Below are positions 17,983 through 27,148 of a stretch of 64,000 nt of DNA, piece after piece. The position numbers were made by a program, and so were the translations under genes. The notes below the pieces were generated by a model. The model was given only the letters and a program-made list of their open reading frames with translations, ran no database searches and had not been told where the DNA came from. Source of the DNA: Paenibacillus sp. FSL R7-0204 (GTDB lineage: Bacteria > Bacillota > Bacilli > Paenibacillales > Paenibacillaceae). The stretch is taken from contig NZ_JBBOCA010000001.1 of assembly GCF_038002225.1 (NCBI RefSeq), positions 2,356,001 to 2,420,000 of the forward strand, read 5' to 3'. How positions within the stretch are numbered: the first letter of the stretch is position 1; every line of letters starts with the position of its first letter.

Positions 17983-17996
17983 TGTAAGCGTTAATC
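17983..17996 (+). promoter_or_regulatory. cre-like site upstream of activator gene
   Basis: TGTAAGCGTTAATC matches the CcpA consensus TGWAANCGNTNWCA at 12 of 14 positions, 16 bases before the regulator start. The two final bases differ, so binding is uncertain. If real it would place the regulator under carbon catabolite control. Confidence 0.3.
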
Positions 17997-18012
17997 TCAT
18001 GGGTTGGGACTG

Positions 18013-19404
18013 ATGAATGTGACCAAAAAAAACAAAAATACAGGTAAACCCGCGTTCGAAGAACTCGTGGAAGAATATCCGTCTACGTTATTTGTTACCG
18101 ATCAGAACGGGAATATCTTAATCTCCAATGAATTTACCGCGCTAACCATTGGCATCCATCTGGAGGAGCTGCTTAAGGCGAACGTTCAGGATCTGGTCAA
18201 GGCGGGCTATTACGCTCACTCTATTACTATGGAGGCTATTGCGACCAAGCAGAAGGTATCCAAAACCGTCAATACCTCCAGAGGCTTCCATGTCTTCTCG
18301 TCGGCGATTCCCATTCTGGATAAGGACGGGGAGGTACAACTGGTAGTTACCACCTCCAATGAATTCAGCCAGGAGCAGAATTACTATGAAGCGAATGTGC
18401 CTGTCGCCCAGCAGATTCAGAAGCAGTTAGGCGGTATGGCGGCAGAGAAGAAGAAGGGCATCGTGGCTGAGAGTCTGGCGATGAAGCAGATTATCAAGGT
18501 CTGCAACCAGATTGCCTCTTACGACAGCAAGGTGCTGATCTACGGCGAATCCGGCACGGGCAAAGAGGTGATCGCCAAGTACATCCATCTGAAGAGCGAG
18601 AAGTGGAAGGGACCGTTCATTCCGATTAACTGCGCTGCGATTGCTCCGGCTCTTTTTGAATATGAATTGTTCGGGTACGAGAAGGGCGTGCTTGAGGGGC
18701 AGACGGAGGTCAAGGCCGGTATGATTGAAATTGCGAGCGGCGGAGTGCTGTTCCTGGATGAGATTGCAGATATGCCGATGGAGATGCAGGCCAAATTGTT
18801 GCGGGTGCTTGAGAATAATGAAGTGCGACGCGTGGGCGGCATTACCAATATTCCGGTCCATTGCCGCGTGATTGCCGCTACCAACCGGGATCTGTGGAGT
18901 CTGGTCAAGAAGGGGCTGTTCCGCGAAGATCTGTATTACCGGATCAACGTCATTCCGATTCATATCCCGCCTCTGCGCAACCGCAAGCTGGACCTGGTAG
19001 GGTTAATCTCCAGCTTCATCGCCAGCTTCAATGAGATGTACGGCAAGAAATATGTGCTCAGTGCCGAAGAGTTCGACAAGATGCTGAACGAGCCCTGGCA
19101 TGGGAACGTGAGAGAACTAAGGAATTACATCGAGAGGCTGGTCGTAACCGAGCATGTGGCCCTGAGTCTGCAGGAAGAGGAGCCGGCCTACGACTGGTTC
19201 TCCCTGGACCATTTTATCGAGAAGAATAAGCAGCAGCTCTCCACCCTGAAGGATTTCACTGCCATAGCTGAAGGGCATTATATCAAAAAAGTGCTTAAAG
19301 ACTGCTCCGGAAATGGGACAGAAGCGGCCAAGCGGTTGAGTGTGGACCGGTCGGTGATTTACAGAAAGCTGAAGAAGATGGAAGAGGTGCTGCGATTTAA
19401 ATGA
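18013..19404 (+). CDS. PAS-AAA+-Fis transcriptional activator with non-canonical GAFTGA loop
   Basis: A 463-residue regulator of the NtrC-like class. It has an N-terminal PAS domain (about 20-120), a central AAA+ domain with Walker A GESGTGKE (178-185), Walker B FLDEIAD (Asp249, Glu250) and arginine-finger region FREDLYYRINV, and a C-terminal Fis helix-turn-helix (AAKRLSVDRSVIYRKLK). The loop that should read GAFTGA to contact sigma-54 instead reads GVLEGQ (225-230). Loss of the Phe and Thr normally abolishes sigma-54 activation, so it may act without sigma-54, as TyrR does, or be inactive. ATG 18013 is preferred to an upstream TTG. It likely controls the preceding CoA-transferase operon. Confidence 0.88.
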   Translation: MNVTKKNKNTGKPAFEELVEEYPSTLFVTDQNGNILISNEFTALTIGIHLEELLKANVQDLVKAGYYAHSITMEAIATKQKVSKTVNTSRGFHVFSSAIPILDKDGEVQLVVTTSNEFSQEQNYYEANVPVAQQIQKQLGGMAAEKKKGIVAESLAMKQIIKVCNQIASYDSKVLIYGESGTGKEVIAKYIHLKSEKWKGPFIPINCAAIAPALFEYELFGYEKGVLEGQTEVKAGMIEIASGGVLFLDEIADMPMEMQAKLLRVLENNEVRRVGGITNIPVHCRVIAATNRDLWSLVKKGLFREDLYYRINVIPIHIPPLRNRKLDLVGLISSFIASFNEMYGKKYVLSAEEFDKMLNEPWHGNVRELRNYIERLVVTEHVALSLQEEEPAYDWFSLDHFIEKNKQQLSTLKDFTAIAEGHYIKKVLKDCSGNGTEAAKRLSVDRSVIYRKLKKMEEVLRFK

Positions 19405-19469
19405 ACCTATTTCCAGGATAAGACGTATTATCACTGTGCGTGTTATTCTATGGAAATGGAGTGAATTGA

Positions 19470-21587
19470 ATGAAACTATCATTGTTGCGCCGCCGCTCTG
19501 CCTTTTGGACGAGGACCGTGCTATCGGCTGCACTGGTTCTGACACTTACGGCTCCGGCTGTTCAGGCCGCCGCCGTTCCCCCTGCTTCTACCGCTCCGGC
19601 AGCAGCCACTGCAGCAGCCAAGCCGCTGACAACAGAGAATGCTGCGGCCTTCCTCAAGCAATTCTTCAGTTCGGATGCGGTGAAAGCGCAGCTATCCGGT
19701 GCGGTTGTTGTGGTGGTGAAGGATGGCAAGACGGTTATCGAAGAAGGCTTCGGATTTGCAGATAAGGATGCCAAAAGTAAGGTAGACCCTGACAAAACAG
19801 TCTTCCGTCTGGCCTCGGTATCCAAAACCTTCACTGCGACTGCCGCTATGCAGCTCGTTGAGCAAGGCAAGCTAGATTTGAAAGCGGATTTTCAGACTTA
19901 TACTGGTCCGATGGCCTTCGACAACCCCTTTGGGGTTCCGGTAACTGTGGGGGATCTGCTGACCCACACCACAGGCTTCCGCATTCAAGACCCGCTGCCG
20001 GAAGACATCAATGAGGATTTCACCACCAAGGTGTCCATTGAGGATTATGTGGTGAAGCATATGCCTCCGGTGGTGCGTGAGCCGGGCACTTCCTACATGT
20101 ATGACAATTTCGCTTCGCTGCTGCTCGGTCTGGTGGTGGAGAAGGCCAGCGGCATGCCTTATGAGGATTATATGCAGCAGCATGTCTTCGCCCCGCTGAA
20201 GATGGATTCAAGCGGCTTCCTGCTGGAAGGTAAGCTGAAGGACAATCTTGCAACAGCCTATGACGCCACGGGCAAAAAGGTTGATCTCTACAACGTGACG
20301 CCAACCGTGATGCCGCATGGCGGCATGTTGTCCACCGGCGATGATGTCGGGAGGTTCATGACGGCTTTTCTGAACGGGGGAGCAGCGGGTACGAACCGCA
20401 TCCTTAAGGCAGATACCGTACAATCGATGGAGGAATACCGTTCTTCCATTCATCCGATGCTGCCGAATACCACTTACGGCTTTGAAGCGGCTTTCCAGCT
20501 TCCCGGCGCTGGCAGCAGCCCGAAGATTATCACCAAGGCCGGTGATTTGATTGGATTCAGCTCTTATATGTTCCTTATTCCCGAGCAGAATACTGGGGTG
20601 TTCATTGGCTATAATCAGCAAAGTACACTGCGTGAGCTGTTCTACCCGGCTTTTATCCAGACGTTCTTCCCGCAATATGCCGCACCGGTGAAGCTGGATG
20701 CTTACAAGCCGATGAGCGCTGATGCACTGAAGGCATTCACCGGCTACTATGCGGATCTCCGTATCAAGAGTCTGGTGTCTACTGTGTCTGTGCAGAATGG
20801 CGCGTTAACGATTAATGATGCTTTCCTGGGTTCCCGCAAGCTGATCCAGATAGATGATAACCTGTTCAAGGATGAGCTGACCGGCAAATTAACGGGCTTC
20901 GCCATGAAGGATGGCGGACAAAGCGCGTATATGAAGGAGCCTTACCTCAATCCGTTCAGTTATGCCCAGAAGGGGCCGGACGGCGCAGGTTATGCCGACG
21001 TTCCCGCGAGCCATCCTTATGCAGCTCCGGTTCAGATGCTTCAGTCGCTGGGGTATCTGACGAATGATGCCACGCTGAGCTTCCAGCCTGAGGCGGGCGT
21101 TACGCGCGCCCAGTATGTGCGGCTGATGATGGAGAGCAGCGGACTTAAGGGAAGCACTACTGAGAAGCTGGCCTTCCCGGATCTGCAGGGCCATCCCGAT
21201 GCCGCTTATATCCAGCAGGCCGTTGAGCTGGGAATGATTGAAGGAACGGCAAGAGGAGAATTCCAGCCGGACCGGGTGATCTCCCGTCAGGAGGCCGCAG
21301 TCATGATCTGGAGAATGTACACTGCGAAGTACCCGGATAAGCTTTTCCAGAAGGTGAAGCTGTCCGGCACTACGGATAAATGGGCAGTTCCCGCAGTGAA
21401 AATGGCCGTCGCCCTGGGCCTGTACGGACCGGACTTCAAGCCGGATGCCAAGGGCGCTATGGACTACAAGGCCAGAGCCGCGCTGAGCAAGAAGGAGAAC
21501 GCCGCCATCTTGTATGCGTTGTTCATGAACCCGATCGATCAGATCGTGACCAAGCTGTCGCAGCAGGCTGGGGACGGAGGGAAGTAA
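19470..21587 (+). CDS. Secreted serine hydrolase (class C beta-lactamase fold) with SLH domains
   Basis: A 705-residue exoprotein. A signal peptide ends near AVQAAA (about residue 33). A beta-lactamase/D-alanyl-D-alanine carboxypeptidase-like domain (about 50-390) carries SxxK in SVSKTFTA, the YxN-type YMYDNFA and a MPHGGM element. A beta-sandwich spacer follows. Three S-layer homology segments (about 505-690) are introduced by GYADVPASHPYAAPVQ and FPDLQGHPDAAYI with the FQPD..I.RQE pattern. SLH domains bind pyruvylated wall polymer, so the enzyme should be anchored on the cell surface. The substrate could be a peptide, ester or beta-lactam; the motifs do not decide. Confidence 0.88.
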   Translation: MKLSLLRRRSAFWTRTVLSAALVLTLTAPAVQAAAVPPASTAPAAATAAAKPLTTENAAAFLKQFFSSDAVKAQLSGAVVVVVKDGKTVIEEGFGFADKDAKSKVDPDKTVFRLASVSKTFTATAAMQLVEQGKLDLKADFQTYTGPMAFDNPFGVPVTVGDLLTHTTGFRIQDPLPEDINEDFTTKVSIEDYVVKHMPPVVREPGTSYMYDNFASLLLGLVVEKASGMPYEDYMQQHVFAPLKMDSSGFLLEGKLKDNLATAYDATGKKVDLYNVTPTVMPHGGMLSTGDDVGRFMTAFLNGGAAGTNRILKADTVQSMEEYRSSIHPMLPNTTYGFEAAFQLPGAGSSPKIITKAGDLIGFSSYMFLIPEQNTGVFIGYNQQSTLRELFYPAFIQTFFPQYAAPVKLDAYKPMSADALKAFTGYYADLRIKSLVSTVSVQNGALTINDAFLGSRKLIQIDDNLFKDELTGKLTGFAMKDGGQSAYMKEPYLNPFSYAQKGPDGAGYADVPASHPYAAPVQMLQSLGYLTNDATLSFQPEAGVTRAQYVRLMMESSGLKGSTTEKLAFPDLQGHPDAAYIQQAVELGMIEGTARGEFQPDRVISRQEAAVMIWRMYTAKYPDKLFQKVKLSGTTDKWAVPAVKMAVALGLYGPDFKPDAKGAMDYKARAALSKKENAAILYALFMNPIDQIVTKLSQQAGDGGK

Positions 21588-21641
21588 GAACCTGTGCTTT
21601 CAGCAGGTATGAATAGTGTGCCGGAGCTTCCGGCGACAATG

Positions 21642-21673
21642 AACACAGGACCAGCCTTGAGCTGGTCCTGTTT
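21642..21673 (+). terminator. Rho-independent terminator after SLH hydrolase
   Basis: ACAGGACCAGC pairs with GCTGGTCCTGT around CTTGA, followed by TTTCG. It lies 55 bases after the hydrolase stop. Confidence 0.7.
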
Positions 21674-21736
21674 CGTTGTGGGCTGCCATTCCGTATAAGG
21701 GCGGGCATGGGACTAGATGAGTCGATGAGGAATAAA

Positions 21737-21838
21737 AGGGATAAATCCCTTTGGTGAGGGTGGAGGTGGGCAGTATGAGGAAATGAGAGGGATAAATCCC
21801 ATTGGTGAGAGTGGAGGAGGGCAGTATGAGGAAATGAA
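21737..21838. repeat. 51-bp tandem repeat, two units
   Basis: Two 51-base units start at 21737 and 21788. Each begins with the palindrome GGGATAAATCCC and ends in GGCAGTATGAGGAAATGA; they differ at only a few bases. A related pair with about the same 51-base period is at 41181-41282. The period is a multiple of three and both strands have short open frames, but no start or ribosome binding site supports a gene. Confidence 0.7.
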
Positions 21839-21872
21839 GAGCACTAGTGCACCTAATTCCGCCCAGCACAAC

Positions 21873-22862
21873 TTACAGATGTGCGGACTGAGCACCCAGC
21901 CTCTCCAGCCATGCGGCCAGTTCTGTGGCATGGCTACGCCTCGCGGCGTCCAGGGGCGTGAGGCCGTCCCATGGGGAAGGCCAGTTCAGCTCGGCTCCCC
22001 GGGCGAGCAGGAATTCGGCGGCGGCGCGTTGTCCGCCGTGGCAGGCGCACCAGAACGCTACGTTTATCTCGTCCGGTGCTGCTGAAGCGGAGCTTGCACC
22101 CCATGGGTAGCGGCGCGGAAGCGGATGTCCGGCGAAGTGTGCCTCCATCGCATCTAGCAGACCGAGTGCGGCCGCGTGCCAGAGTGCAGGCTGCGCACCG
22201 CGTTCCACCAGCCGCTGCGCCGCCCGCCATTGTGCGAACGCCACGGCATCGTCCAGCGGGGTCCCGCCGGCGATAACCGCACCCGATGCCTCGATGTCGG
22301 CCCCGGCATCGAGCAGCAGGTCCAGTACCTCGACGTCATCGCAGCTCGCTGCCCAGTGCAGCGGCGTCTCGCTGTGCGGACCGCTGAACTGCGCATTTAC
22401 CTCTGCGCCTGCCTCAATGAGCACGGTGACAACCGCTGCATTATTGGGATAATGCCCCGGCCAATCGGTGGCAATATGCAGCAGCGTGCGCGACATTCCG
22501 CGACCAGTGCCGCCGCTAGTATTATTAGTCCCAGCGTCGGCACTATTAGCTTTGCCAGGGCCTTCGCTGCTAACCCCAGTGTTGCTAATGTGCCCGCCGC
22601 CAGTTTCAGAGTTAGCAGTGACTTCATGACTAGTCTCAGCATTGCCAGCGCCCACGCTGCTAGTTTCAGCATCGCCAGTCTCCCCGCTGCCTTCATTACT
22701 TGCACGCCCCGCTTCAGTCCCAACAATCCGTGCTGTAGCCAGCCCCGGGTGACCGGCCAGCAGTTGTGTCAATCCCGGCACATCGCCGGTACGAATCGCC
22801 TGTACCACAGACTTCGCCAGCGGATCGTCAACAGTCAGCCACATGATATCTTCATCACTCAT
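21873..22862 (-). CDS. Ankyrin-repeat protein with low-complexity insertion
   Basis: A 329-residue cytoplasmic protein. Ankyrin-like repeats are seen in the C-terminal two thirds: TLLHIATDWPG, a VLIEAGAEVNAQ helix pair, ETPLHWAASCDDVEVLDLLLDAGADIEA, TPLDDAVAFAQWRAAQRLVERGA, and AAAEFLLARGAELN with GLTPLDAARR. Between the first helical unit (about 1-50) and the first full repeat lies a Ser/Gly/Thr/Ala/Glu-rich insertion of about 65 residues with no predicted fold. The start at 22862 is chosen for GGAGGGG 9 bases upstream; the frame runs 15 codons further but without a ribosome binding site. Ankyrin proteins mediate protein contacts; the partner is unknown. Confidence 0.8.
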   Translation of the reverse strand: MSDEDIMWLTVDDPLAKSVVQAIRTGDVPGLTQLLAGHPGLATARIVGTEAGRASNEGSGETGDAETSSVGAGNAETSHEVTANSETGGGHISNTGVSSEGPGKANSADAGTNNTSGGTGRGMSRTLLHIATDWPGHYPNNAAVVTVLIEAGAEVNAQFSGPHSETPLHWAASCDDVEVLDLLLDAGADIEASGAVIAGGTPLDDAVAFAQWRAAQRLVERGAQPALWHAAALGLLDAMEAHFAGHPLPRRYPWGASSASAAPDEINVAFWCACHGGQRAAAEFLLARGAELNWPSPWDGLTPLDAARRSHATELAAWLERLGAQSAHL

Positions 22863-23109
22863 CGTAGAACCCCTCCGTTCATTCGCTATCACTCCAGTCC
22901 TCCACATCCTGTCAACAGTCTGCGGGTTGTAGCTGTGACAGCCCCGATGTTACAGCGATGCACTCTGGTAATAATGCTATCAGACTGCACCGCTGTGCAT
23001 GGTTATAGTATATCCTTTCTCTATTCCACCTTCAAACTCGTCAATTTCTTCTCACTGGAGCTAAAGTACGGGGTATTCCTTCGGCTCATTGCTAACTCTG
23101 AAGCTCTCC

Positions 23110-23185
23110 GCTAACCCAGCGCTTCCCCGCCAATCCCACGACTTCCTGCTAACCCTGTGCCTCTCCGCCAATCCCACACCTCTCT
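23110..23185. repeat. 38-bp tandem repeat, two units
   Basis: Two 38-base units begin at 23110 and 23148 with GCTAACCC and contain CGCCAATCCCAC. They lie just past the GH9 stop codon, in the gene-free interval 22863-23190. The rest of that interval shows no gene, promoter or terminator that I can support. Confidence 0.55.
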
Positions 23186-23190
23186 ACAAC

Positions 23191-26100
23191 TTACGGCTCT
23201 TCACTAACCTCCGGCACACTCTGCATCCCGGTGCTTACCGCATCAGTGAAGGTGTCGGTGGTGTGGAAGTAATAGGAATGTTGGCCCGGGGGCAGCTTGG
23301 TCTTGTATTGATAGATTCTGCCGTCTGCATAATTCGTGTCTCCCGGATTTAGAGGCTGCATTTTGCGGACAACGCCGTCCAGAATCAGCTCCAAAGTGAA
23401 TGGAGGCTGATTGTCCGCGTCGGTATAGGTTACATTGAAGGTGAACTCGGTCTGCGGAGTGCCGGTAGTGTGATTTACCCCTCCTGCGGTCAGCGTGGGC
23501 ACGCTTCCGCTGACTCTATTGGTCGCTTTGATCTCGTCAACCAGCATTTGCCCCGGAGTGACGGTATTCTGCTTCAGCCAGATGGACATCTTCAGCGTCC
23601 GTTTATCGATGGCAGGTGTCAGGGCATTGAGATCGAATTGCAGATCACTCCAATTCGCAGGAACCTCGACCCAGCCGCCTGTCAGATTGTAGGTTCTTTT
23701 GCCGTCATTGATCTCAATCCGTGTTCTAAGGTCAGGCGAGGCCGGATTCTCAAGACTGATATTCAGATATTGATAGCCGCTCAGATCGACCACATCGTTC
23801 CACGGCTGGAATTTGGCCGCTGAGTTCACACTAGCCGGGGTCTGGCTGAACTGTCCGGCGGTACGACCGTCTGCGGTTACCTTGGTGAACGTCCCTGTGC
23901 CGCCGTTCTGGTTATACCAGTTGACCCAGGTGGTGTTGGCCGCTGAACCGCCCCAGAACCCGCTGCCTCCGAAATCATCATATAACAGCGGAGTGGAAGG
24001 GTCCGGCAACGGTGGAGCTACGGTGTAATGAGTGGAGCTATAGGTGTACCCGCCGGAAGGACCCTTGGCGCGGACATCCACTCTCCGGTTGGTATAAGGC
24101 AAGGACTGGCTCTCATCAATGAGCGCAGCGTAGACAGCGCCGCTCACCGAGGAATACACATTCCCGGAGACAGTCATCGGCTGATAGGGCAATCCGGTTG
24201 CCGCATATTCCACATCGCTCAGCCCTTCCCCCGCCTGGGCAAAAACAGTCACCTCTCCCCGTACCCATTCACCAATCACCGGAGAGAGTACCGGCAGGGC
24301 AGGCGGTACCTCTGCATGATCTGCACCTGCCCCCGGCGTAGCGCTTAATCCCATAACGGTATAGAGCAGTCCGGCTTGGATGCTAATACTGAATTCGTTG
24401 TACCGCCACTGGTTCGTATCATCCAGATAGAGGGAACGGTCCTCATACCACGGGCTTACACTGCTTTTATTCTTAGGGTCCTTCATATTAGGTCCGCTGA
24501 CCATCGCCCCCGGAAGGATAATCCCGGTGTCACCCGCAGTATTGGATTCCTCATTGTAGCGGGTATGCGGGAACATCACATGATGGGTGCCAATGCCCGA
24601 TACCCAGCTGATATTCCACGGATTCTCTCCGAACACCCAGTACATTCCTTTCACCACTGCCTGAAGCGCTGCCGGATCACCGAATAATTCGTAATACCGC
24701 AGCATGTCCCCCAGATAAGAAGCATGAGGTTCGTTCACCCCGAAGTTTTTGAACTGGTTCAGGACTCCATACGGGGTATCGTCGGACATGGAGAGGAAGA
24801 AGTCGGCTTGCCCCTTGAGCAGGCTGTGAATATGAGACTGCGTTGCAGCATCGGCAACCGGATAGAATTCAGCCATGGACAGCGGGCTCATATCCCAGTA
24901 GTTCGTGGAGGAGATGTCGCCCAGGGTTAAGGTGTTAATCGTATTTGTGGCTGCATTCTTATACCGGGTATCGCCGGTCAACAGGTACAGCTCCACATCT
25001 GCCAGCAGCTTGGAATTAGGGATGCCTCCTCTGGTGGAGTAAGATCCGATGGGACCGTCAGGATTGGCAACCACATATTCATAAAAGGTAACCGCCGCGT
25101 TCTCGCATTGATTGGCGAAATCCGTCAGCTCCGCAATCTGGGATGCCGCGATATCACCTTCGCTAACCGCAGTACGGATGGCCCGTGCGGTTGCGGCAAG
25201 CGTGCCTGCGGACTTAGCGGAGCCGCCGACACTCAGGTCCGTCAGCTTCCGGTCATCGGCGGAGCCGGAGACATTGTCGGTGGATTTCTCGGGATGAACG
25301 AAAGAAGCATTATTCCGCAGGTTATACATTTCCCCGCCGAGCTGATCCGCGAACTTAATGAGGTATTCACTGCCGAAGACCGCTTCATCTACCAGGTCCG
25401 GGATACCATTGCTTTCGTTATCGTACTTCACGCTGTCTTGGTCAGCATACCGTGTATAAGCCAAGGCAATCTCTGCGCCGACCCATTGGTTGCCGCCATA
25501 TTTGCCGTAATCCCCGGCATCATACCAGCTTCCCGTCAGATCATAATGGGTCAGGCCGTCCGCAGACTGGGCATCATCCAGATGACCTGCGGCATGGTAG
25601 AGCTTGGCCGAAGGAGCGACGCTGCTGTAGCCTGCCGGATAAGCGTCACTGGTCGCTACGGAGGCCCGTTGAAGCCGGTAAAAGGCCGTCATTTCATCCT
25701 TATATTGATCCCACAGATTCGGAGCGATCTCAAAAGAGTAGGAATATACCTGATTACTCCGCACTCGATACTGGTTCCCCGAATCAGTGACAGGTGTGAA
25801 GCCGATGGAGTAGACATGCTTGTTCCAATGCAGACCCTCATAGGTCATGGTGCCTGAATAGACCACATTAGTCCCGTCCAGTATTTCATAAGTGGCATCT
25901 GTGACGGTGGTGTCTGAGATGAGCTTGGCATTCTTGAGATCACCTGCGCTATATCCGGCCTGACTCACGGCAATATCAATTACGGAGGAGGCCTGGACAA
26001 CACTCAGCGTCTGGACACTGGTAGCGACTTCATCCGAGGTCGTATCGGTAGTATGGAAATAGTAGGTATGGGGCCCGGCCGGAAGCTTCGTCATGTACCT

Positions 26101-26916
26101 GTAGCTTTTGCCGTCGGTGTAAGTCTGATCGGCGGGGTCCGTCTCGCGCATGGCATAGGCGGTATCATCAATAATGACCTGGACGGCAAAAGGAGGCTCA
26201 TTATCCGGGTCGGTATACGTAACTTCAAAGGTGAAATTGGTGTTCTGGTTGTAGCTGCCGTCCGTATTGGCTGTCATCCCTGCCGGACTTAGCTGGGGAG
26301 CGGCCCCGCTGGATGCTGTAGTGAACACAATATCATCGACCAGCATTTCCCCGTAAGTCCCCCCGCCTTGTCGCAGCCAGATTTCCAGCTTCACCTTCTT
26401 CTTCTGAATCTTGGGCGACAAGGCATCAAGATCGAACTGCAGATCGGTCCAGGCAGCCGTGGCGGGAACATAGCCTCCGGTCAGATTGTAATTGGTAATC
26501 CCGTCGCTGATGACGACACGAATAAGGGACTGGGCATACCCTGCATTGTTCAGCGACAGATTCATATAACGGTAGCCTGAGAGGTCGAAGGTCTCGTTCA
26601 TCGGCTGAAACTTGGCCCAGGAGGAAGAGGAGCTTGGGGTTTGCGTGAATTTTCCTATGGTGCGGGTGCCTTGTGTGGTCTTGGTGAAGGTTCCGCTGCC
26701 GCCGCTCTGATTGAACCAGTTGGTCCAGTTCTGCTTGAACACTCCTCCGCCGGCGAAATTATCATATAAGAGAGGGTGAGCGGGACCCGGCAAGGGAGCG
26801 ACAGCAGCGGCGGCAGGCCGGGGGAGCAGAGCAACACTGCATAGAATTAACAACAGACTGAGGCTTACAGATACGAACTTGTGAAATCTCTGGGGGAATG
26901 GACTTCGGATGAACAT
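23191..26916 (-). CDS. Secreted multidomain GH9 endoglucanase, candidate endo-xanthanase
   Basis: A 1241-residue secreted enzyme. Order: signal peptide to about residue 38; a beta-sandwich binding module (about 50-205); an Ig-like module (about 210-310); a CelD_N-type Ig domain (about 315-410); the GH9 (alpha/alpha)6 catalytic domain (about 410-860) with Asp466 and Asp469 in DAGDYGKY and acid Glu841 in YNEFSIS; an Ig-like linker; then a second copy of the binding module and Ig module (about 975-1235). The flanking modules are clear duplicates (DGxxxYNLTGG, LQFDLxAL, MLVDxI shared). Paenibacillus xanthanases are large GH9 enzymes with accessory binding modules. The PL8, GH88 and GH92 neighbours support xanthan as substrate over plain cellulose. 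GAGGAGG precedes the ATG. Confidence 0.88.
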   Translation of the reverse strand: MFIRSPFPQRFHKFVSVSLSLLLILCSVALLPRPAAAAVAPLPGPAHPLLYDNFAGGGVFKQNWTNWFNQSGGSGTFTKTTQGTRTIGKFTQTPSSSSSWAKFQPMNETFDLSGYRYMNLSLNNAGYAQSLIRVVISDGITNYNLTGGYVPATAAWTDLQFDLDALSPKIQKKKVKLEIWLRQGGGTYGEMLVDDIVFTTASSGAAPQLSPAGMTANTDGSYNQNTNFTFEVTYTDPDNEPPFAVQVIIDDTAYAMRETDPADQTYTDGKSYRYMTKLPAGPHTYYFHTTDTTSDEVATSVQTLSVVQASSVIDIAVSQAGYSAGDLKNAKLISDTTVTDATYEILDGTNVVYSGTMTYEGLHWNKHVYSIGFTPVTDSGNQYRVRSNQVYSYSFEIAPNLWDQYKDEMTAFYRLQRASVATSDAYPAGYSSVAPSAKLYHAAGHLDDAQSADGLTHYDLTGSWYDAGDYGKYGGNQWVGAEIALAYTRYADQDSVKYDNESNGIPDLVDEAVFGSEYLIKFADQLGGEMYNLRNNASFVHPEKSTDNVSGSADDRKLTDLSVGGSAKSAGTLAATARAIRTAVSEGDIAASQIAELTDFANQCENAAVTFYEYVVANPDGPIGSYSTRGGIPNSKLLADVELYLLTGDTRYKNAATNTINTLTLGDISSTNYWDMSPLSMAEFYPVADAATQSHIHSLLKGQADFFLSMSDDTPYGVLNQFKNFGVNEPHASYLGDMLRYYELFGDPAALQAVVKGMYWVFGENPWNISWVSGIGTHHVMFPHTRYNEESNTAGDTGIILPGAMVSGPNMKDPKNKSSVSPWYEDRSLYLDDTNQWRYNEFSISIQAGLLYTVMGLSATPGAGADHAEVPPALPVLSPVIGEWVRGEVTVFAQAGEGLSDVEYAATGLPYQPMTVSGNVYSSVSGAVYAALIDESQSLPYTNRRVDVRAKGPSGGYTYSSTHYTVAPPLPDPSTPLLYDDFGGSGFWGGSAANTTWVNWYNQNGGTGTFTKVTADGRTAGQFSQTPASVNSAAKFQPWNDVVDLSGYQYLNISLENPASPDLRTRIEINDGKRTYNLTGGWVEVPANWSDLQFDLNALTPAIDKRTLKMSIWLKQNTVTPGQMLVDEIKATNRVSGSVPTLTAGGVNHTTGTPQTEFTFNVTYTDADNQPPFTLELILDGVVRKMQPLNPGDTNYADGRIYQYKTKLPPGQHSYYFHTTDTFTDAVSTGMQSVPEVSEEP

Positions 26917-26970
26917 CGTAGAACCTCCTCATAATGGAATATCGTTAACCCTGCTCTCCTTTCTTTTATA

Positions 26971-26984
26971 TGAAAACGCTTGCA
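26971..26984 (-). promoter_or_regulatory. cre site (CcpA) upstream of GH9 gene
   Basis: TGAAAACGCTTGCA matches the CcpA consensus TGWAANCGNTNWCA at 13 of 14 positions. It lies 55 bases before the GH9 start codon, where CcpA binding would repress transcription when preferred sugars are present. Confidence 0.6.
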
Positions 26985-27111
26985 AAGGTAGCATAAAAGA
27001 GTTACTATCACTAATCCATGATGAATTACAGGAAATATGTGATCTATACTAGGGGTGTAAAGGAGCTATATCCATGAAACGGGGGACGAATAGAAGCTGG
27101 CGGCACAATAT

Positions 27112-27148
27112 GCGGAAATAGATCACAGAAAAGCGGAAATAGATCATC
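27112..27148 (+). promoter_or_regulatory. Candidate operator upstream of YesN-type regulator
   Basis: In the 320-base divergent interval 26917-27236, GCGGAAATAGATCA occurs twice with its starts 21 bases apart (27112 and 27133), two helical turns, as expected for AraC-type dimers. The 28 bases at 27121-27148 match 30391-30418 upstream of the importer at 22 positions (GATCACAG-N4-GCGGRAAT..ATCATC). A weaker related element is at 27029-27046. The best reading is the binding site of the regulator at 27237. Confidence 0.55.

Noticed and set aside
22176..23114. A 312-codon plus-strand frame
   Set aside because: It is antisense to the ankyrin gene and follows its codon bias; the translation is repetitive and has no recognisable domain.
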